DNA of 64,000 nt from Escarpia spicata (Eukaryota > Annelida > Polychaeta > Sabellida > Siboglinidae): assembly GCA_963995525.1 (NCBI GenBank), contig OZ023206.1, positions 46,639,357 to 46,703,356 on the forward strand, written 5' to 3'. A program made the position numbers and the translations under genes. Below the pieces are notes generated by a model, which searched no databases, was not told where the DNA came from, and saw only the letters and a program-made list of their open reading frames with translations. This document shows, piece after piece, positions 57,815 through 64,000 of the stretch (positions are counted from its first letter, which is position 1; every line of letters starts with the position of its first letter).

Positions 57815-58087
57815 TGCCGAATCCAGCGACCGACATTCAGCTGACCTCCATAACTGAAGGCGGAGTCACTGTCGGCTGGACGGCTCCCACATCAGGGACG
57901 TTCGCAAAGTACAAAGTGACAGTGAAGGACGGTACCGTTGTGGCGAAGACAGAAACAGTTGACGACTCCACTGCAACATCAAAAGCAATCACTGGTCTCA
58001 CTGCTGGCACAGCCTACACTGTCGCAGTTGTTACTGTGAATAGCAATGGAGATGAGAGTGCAGATCTGCCGGGAACGTTTTCCACAA
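57815..58087 (+). CDS. FN3 exon 12
   Basis: The first two bases are TG rather than TA. With the phase-1 A of the previous exon this turns the junction codon from ATA (Ile) into ATG (Met). The acceptor AG is intact. The rest is consensus. Confidence 0.85.
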
Positions 58088-59544
58088 GTGAGTTGCTATT
58101 AATATTAAATATGTATGTTGTATTCGTCTGATCAATCACTAGTGTCGTCGCATTATTTCGTAATGTAATAAAAAAAATCCATCAATGCATATCAGATAGA
58201 CACATGGTCCTCATAGCTTTTCTAAAAAATAAGTACCATACATGTTACTACGTCATAAGTTGATATTCTTTAAAGTTGTAACACTGTTATGTGTATCAGT
58301 GCAGTTGTGTACGTAGTGAATATTATGACGTTGCTTTAGTTTCAGATACACGGATTTTTTTGAGATTTTGCATGTCAAATTTGTTATTGATGGGTGGTGT
58401 GTAGAAACTATTCCAAGCAAAACTCCTGATATGCCCTAAAATAAACTACAGGACTATGTGTAATCGGATGCAGATAAATGTGTCATATATTTTGCATGCC
58501 AAATAAAAAATTGGTCTTTAGATTTTTAATTTGTGTACCAGCTATTTTTATAACACAGTTACTGCTAATGAGGCAGCGTGTGCTTGCGGGTAGGTTAACA
58601 TCTTTGTTTTAATTGGCTCTAATCTCGGCCGACATACATTCAAGGAATAAAATACGACTCGTAGGATCAGAAATGAAACTGAAATAGTGTCAAAACAACC
58701 AGTATATATCACGGCCCTCACCTTTTAAGGGGAATTTCAGTTTATGGAACGCAAAACGTGATGTGCGCGTAACACGTTAAAAGTAACTGTTGAATCGCTG
58801 AAAATATGTCAGCGTGGCAAATATGTCGGTTCAACGACCACTGAGTCATCGAATTGCTGACTTGAAGTAAAAGCTGACACACCATGGTTATGTCTTCTCT
58901 CATGCCAACAGCATGACAATGCGTATATTACTTGAAAATCCTGCACTATGAAGTCAAGGTCTTTCGATGGACGTGAATTTCACATTCTGTGCGACATTCG
59001 TACTTTTGAACAAACAACAAGTCTTCGAACGCGCTACGGTGTTTAAGTAACGAAGCTGTGTTTCTAGTATATGCTAATCATAACTCTCACTGCAGTCAAC
59101 TACTTTGTTGTTGGTGTCTTCCAATTTTTCTCTGATTGGTGTTTTGACTGGTTTGTATTTGAACACAGTACCGTGACTTAGTTTTTTTCTAAAACAATTA
59201 CAATCTTTACAGAGTATACCGTTGTGCTTTCATGATCATTTGCCAAAGACTTTAACATTATTTCAAGAGTTATTACTGTTGTTATGTCGATACCTCACTT
59301 TTAATCAGTCTTGTCTTGTGCATTAGATAACGTCATGACAAATGCATACTGTGCTGAGTTTCTTGTAGCATTACGATGTTTATTTAATACATTAATAAGT
59401 TAAATTTACAATACAATATTGCCGATAATCGGGAACGTAATTGGCATCGTATGGGCCTAACTGAGATTGTCAACAGCTTCGCCATGTGGTATCGTTAAGA
59501 TTGTTTCTCTACATGTGACCACTAATCGCGTTCTTGCGTTGCAG

Positions 59545-59817
59545 TACCGAATCCAGCGACCGACATTCAGCTGACCTCCATAACTGAAGGCGGAGTCACT
59601 GTCGGCTGGACGGCTCCCACATCAGGGACGTTCGCAAAGTACAAAGTGACAGTGAAGGACGGTACCGTTGTGGCGAAGACAGAAACAGTTGACGACTCCA
59701 CTGCAACATCAAAAGCAATCACTGGTCTCACTGCTGGCACAGCCTACACTGTCGCAGTTGTTACTGTGAATAGCAATGGAGATGAGAGTGCAGATCTGCC
59801 GGGAACGTTTTCCACAA
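59545..59817 (+). CDS. FN3 exon 13
   Basis: Consensus protein. The upstream intron has 'cgccatgtggtatcg', shared only with the intron before copy 12, so these two units are close relatives. Confidence 0.85.
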
Positions 59818-61274
59818 GTGAGTTGCTATTAATATTAAATATGTATGTTGTATTCGTCTGATCAATCACTAGTGTCGTCGCATTATTTCGTAATGTAATA
59901 AAAAAAATCCATCAATGCATATCAGATAGACACATGGTCCTCATAGCTTTTCTAAAAAATAAGTACCATACATGTTACTACGTCATAAGTTGATATTCTT
60001 TAAAGTTGTAACACTGTTATGTGTATCAGTGCAGTTGTGTACGTATTGAATATTATGACGTTGCTTTAGTTTCAGATACACGGATTTTTTTGAGATTTTG
60101 CATGTCAAATTTGTTATTGATGGGTGGTGTGTAGAAACTATTCCAAGCAAAACTCCTGATATGCCCTAAAATAAACTACAGGACTATGTGTAATCGGATG
60201 CAGATAAATGTGTCATATATTTTGCATGCCAAATAAAAAATTGGTCTTTAGATTTTTAATTTGTGTACCAGCTATTTTTATAACACAGTTACTGCTAATC
60301 AGGCAGCGTGTGCTTGCGGGTAGGTTAACATCTTTGTTTTAATTGGCTCTAATCTCGGCCGACATACATTCAAGGAATAAAATACGACTCGTAGGATCAG
60401 AAATGAAACTGAAATAGTGTCAAAACAACCAGTATATATCACGGCCCTCACCTTTTAAGGGGAATTTCAGTTTATGGAACGCAAAACGTGATGTGCGCGT
60501 AACACGTTAAAAGTAACTGTTGAATCGCTGAAAATATGTCAGCGTGGCAAATATGTCGGTTCAACGACCACTGAGTCATCGAATTGCTGACTTGAAGTAA
60601 AAGCTGACACACCATGGTTATGTCTTCTCTCATGCCAACAGCATGACAATGCGTATATTACTTGAAAATTCTGCACTATGAAGTCAAGGTCTTTCGATGG
60701 ACCTGAATTTCACATTCTGTGTGACATTCGTACTTTTGAACAAACAACAAGTCTTCGAACGCGCTACGGTGTTTAAGTAACGAAGCTGTGTTTCTAGTAT
60801 ATGCTAATCATAACTCTCACTGCAGTCAACTACTTTGTTGTTGGTGTCTTCCAATTTTTCTCTGATTGGTGTTTTGACTGGTTTGTATTTGAACACAGTA
60901 CCGTGACTTAGTTTTTTTCTAAAACAATTATAATCTTTACAGAGTATACCGTTGTGCTTTCATGATCATTTGCCAAAGACTTTAGCATTATTTCAAGAGT
61001 TATTACTGTTGTTATGTCGATACCTCACTTTTAATCAGTCTTGTCTTGTGCATTAGATAACGTCATGACAAATGAATACTGTGCTGAGTTTCTTGTAGCA
61101 TTACGATGTTTATTTAATACATTAATAAGTTAGATTTATAATACAATATTGCCGATAATCGGGAACGTAATTGGCATCGTATGGGCCTAACTGAGATTGT
61201 CAACAGCTTCGCAAGGTGGTATCGTTAAGATTGTTTCTCTACATGTGACCACTAATCGCGTTCTTGCGTTGCAG

Positions 61275-61547
61275 TACCGAATCCAGCGACCGACATTCAG
61301 CTGACCTCCATAACTGAAGGCGGAGTCACTGTCGGCTGGACGGCTCCCACATCAGGGACGTTCGCAAAGTACAAAGTGACAGTGAAGGACGGTACCGTTG
61401 TGGCGAAGACAGAAACAGTTGACGACTCCACTGCAACATCAAAAGCAATCACTGGTCTCACTGCTGGCACAGCCTACACTGTCGCAGTTGTTACTGTGAA
61501 TAGCAATGGAGATGAGAGTGCAGATCTGCCGGGAACGTTTTCCACAA
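61275..61547 (+). CDS. FN3 exon 14
   Basis: Consensus protein. Donor-side sequence 'gagttgccatt' resembles copies 7-9, 11 and 15. Confidence 0.85.
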
Positions 61548-63005
61548 GTGAGTTGCCATTAATATTAAATATGTATGTTGTATTCGTCTGATCAATCACT
61601 AGTGTCGTCGCATTATTTCGTAATGTAATAAAAAAAATCCATCAATGCATATCAGATAGACACATGGTCCTCATAGCTTTTCTAAAAAATAAGTACCATA
61701 CATGTTACTACGTCATAAGTTGATATTCTTTAAAGTTGTAACACTGTTATGTGTATCAGTGCAGTTGTGTACGTATTGAATATTATGACGTTGCTTTAGT
61801 TTCAGATACACTGATTTTTTTGAGATTTTGCATGTCAAATTTTTTATTGATGGGTGGTGTGTAGAAACTATTCCAAGCAAAACTCCTGATATGCCCTAAA
61901 ATAAACTACAGGACTATGTGTAATCGGATGCAGATAAATGTGTCATATATTTTGCATGCCAAATAAAAAATTGGTCTTTAGATTTTTTATTTGTGTACCA
62001 GCTATTTTTATAACACAGTTACTGCTAATCAGGCAGCGTGTGCTTGCGGGTAGGTTAACATCTTTGTTTTAATTGGCTCTAATCTCGGCCGACATACATT
62101 CAAGGAATAAAATACGACTCGTAGGATCAGAAATGAAACTGAAATAGTGTCAAAACAACCAGTATATATCACGGCCCTCACCTTTTAAGGGGAATTTCAG
62201 TTTATGGAACGCAAAACGTGATGTGCGCGTAACACGTTAAAAGTAACTGTTGAATCGCTGAAAATATGTCAGCGTGGCAAATATGTCGGTTCAACGACCA
62301 CTGAGTCATCGAATTGCTGACTTGAAGTAAAAGCTGACACACCATGGTTATGTCTTCTCTCATGCCAACAGCATGACAATGCATATATTACTTGAAAATT
62401 CTGCACTATGAAGTCAAGGTCTTTCGATGGACGTGAATTTCACATTCTGTGCGACATTCGTACTTTTGAAAAAAACAACAAGTCTTCGAACGCGCTACGT
62501 TGTTTAAGTAACGAAGCTGTGTTTCTAGTATATGCTAAGCATAACTCTCACTGCAGTCAACTACTTTGTTGTTGGTGTCTTCCAATTTTTCTCTGATTGG
62601 TGTTTTGACTGGTTTGTATTTGAACACAGTACCGTGACTTAGTTTTTTTCTAAAACAATTATAATCTTTACAGAGTATACCGTTGTGCTTTCATGATCAT
62701 TTGCCAAAGACTTTAACATTATTTCAAGAGTTATTACTGTTGTTATGTCGATACCTCACTTTTAATCAGTCTTGTCTTGTGCATTAGATAACGTCATGAC
62801 AAATGAATACTGTGCTGAGTTTCTTGTAGCATTACGATGTTTATTTAATACATTAATAAGTTAGATTTATAATACAATATTGCCGATAATCGGGAACGTA
62901 ATTGGCATCGTATGGGCCTATCTGAGATTGTCAACAGCTTCGCAATGTGGTATCGTTAAGATTGTTTCTCTACATGTGACCACTAATCGCGTTCTTGCGT
63001 TGCAG

Positions 63006-63278
63006 TACCGAATCCAGCGACCGACATTCAGCTGACCTCCATAACTGAAGGCGGAGTCACTGTCGGCTGGACGGCTCCCACATCAGGGACGTTCGCAAAG
63101 TACAAAGTGACAGTGAAGGACGGTACCGTTGTTGCGAAGACAGAAACAGTTGACGACTCCACTGCAACATCAAAAGCAATCACTGGTCTCACTGCTGGCT
63201 CAGCCTACACTGTCGCAGTTGTTACTGTGAATAGCAATGGAGATGAGAGTGCAGATCTGCCGGGAACGTTTTCCACAA
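63006..63278 (+). CDS. FN3 exon 15
   Basis: Last FN3 exon in the window, with AGSAYTV for AGTAYTV. The following intron runs to the window end with no sign of the array stopping. Confidence 0.85.
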
Positions 63279-64000
63279 GTGAGTTGCCATTAATATTAAA
63301 TATGTATGTTGTATTCGTCTGATCAATCACTAGTGTCGTCGCATTATTTCGTAATGTAATAAAAAAAATCCATCAATGCATATCAGATAGACACATGGTC
63401 CTCATAGCTTTTCTAAAAAATAAGTACCATACATGTTACTACGTCATAAGTTGATATTCTTTAAAGTTGTAACACTGTTATGTGTATCAGTGCAGTTGTG
63501 TACGTATTGAATATTATGACGTTGCTTTAGTTTCAGATACACTGATTTTTTTGAGATTTTGCATGTCAAATTTGTTATTGATGGGTGGTGTGTAGAAACT
63601 ATTCCAAGCAAAACTCCTGATATGCCCTAAAATAAACTACAGGACTATGTGTAATCGGATGCAGATAAATGTGTCATATATTTTGCATGCCAAATAAACA
63701 ATTTGTCTTTAGATTTTTTATTTGTGTACCAGCTATTTTTATAACACAGTTACTGCTAATCAGGCAGCGTGTGCTTGCGGGTAGGTTAACATCTTTGTTT
63801 TAATTGGCTCTAATCTCGGCCGACATACATTCAAGGAATAAAATACGACTCGTAGGATCAGAAATGAAACTGAAATAGTGTCAAAACAACCAGTATATAT
63901 CACGGCCCTCACCTTTTAAGGGGAATTTCAGTTTATAGAACGCAAAACGTGATGTGCGCGTAACACGTTAAAAGTAACTGTTGAATCGCTGAAAATATGT

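Larger units (their letters stand above)
27900..64000 (+). repeat. Tandem array of ~1.73-kb FN3 exon units
   Basis: Fifteen copies of a unit hold one 273-nt FN3 exon plus an intron of about 1457 nt (1455-1458 in most; 1440 and 1439 after copies 6 and 8). Exons and introns are about equally similar between copies, differing by a few percent or less. The first recognisable repeat homology begins near 27900, upstream of FN3 exon 1, with 'taatcggacgcaaataaat' matching 'taatcggatgcagataaat'. The array continues past the right edge. One unit carries a 9.86-kb gypsy insertion; removing it and the TAGC duplication restores an intron of exactly 1457 nt. Confidence 0.95.

Noticed and set aside
46616..62384. 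Minus-strand 60-84 codon ORFs in the FN3 introns
   Set aside because: They recur with the array unit, vary in frame and length, and have no domain.
29065..63322. FN3 segments as separate 71-codon genes
   Set aside because: The ORFs start at an internal GTG and read through the donor into intron; splice borders and phase show that they are internal exons.

Overview
This is a 64 kb stretch of intron-rich animal nuclear DNA. The many exons bounded by GT/AG, Cys-rich and fibronectin type III modules on symmetric phase-1 exons, an APE-type LINE, a pogo/Tigger-like transposase, a TIR DNA transposon and a gypsy-type LTR retrotransposon all point to a metazoan. A bivalve or other lophotrochozoan is my guess from the mix of element families; nothing in the sequence proves it.

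Layout. 1-5635: a satellite of about 325 bp monomers with higher-order organisation, ending at a 200-N gap and a GA microsatellite. 6067-9180: a decayed LINE on the minus strand. 9424-14170: two diverged copies of one unclassified dispersed repeat, the second split by about 1.6 kb of other DNA. 15087-16846: a broken pogo/Tigger-like transposase whose reading frame runs into about 33 copies of a 30-bp minisatellite. 17640-18900: a very old, degenerate tandem array with a unit of about 180 bp.

From about 20.3 kb to the window end there appears to be one large plus-strand gene. Its parts are a candidate signal-peptide exon (20302-20404), a 99-nt Cys-rich exon (23066-23164) with two decayed copies, an 18-nt microexon (27991-28008), and then fifteen 273-nt fibronectin type III exons on a tandem unit of about 1.73 kb that runs off the right edge. 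All these exons are symmetric phase 1-1, so any number can be joined in frame. The inferred product is a secreted or surface protein with a long chain of nearly identical FN3 domains. Transcript structure is inferred from splice-site patterns only.

Two mobile elements sit inside this gene. A 3.8-kb TIR transposon (23396-27193) splits the second Cys-rich exon; its broken gene carries PIN/XPG-like acidic motifs and a Cys-rich tail, which with 3-bp target duplications fits the Academ superfamily. A 9.86-kb gypsy-type element (32249-42103) lies in the intron between FN3 exons 2 and 3, with 246-bp LTRs, a TAGC duplication, gag and pol. It also has an intact third ORF (39782-41362) encoding a zinc-finger-like N-terminus fused to a complete TatD-type metal-dependent DNase, in the position where env lies in retroviruses. 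That captured nuclease ORF and the FN3 exon array are the most interesting features here.
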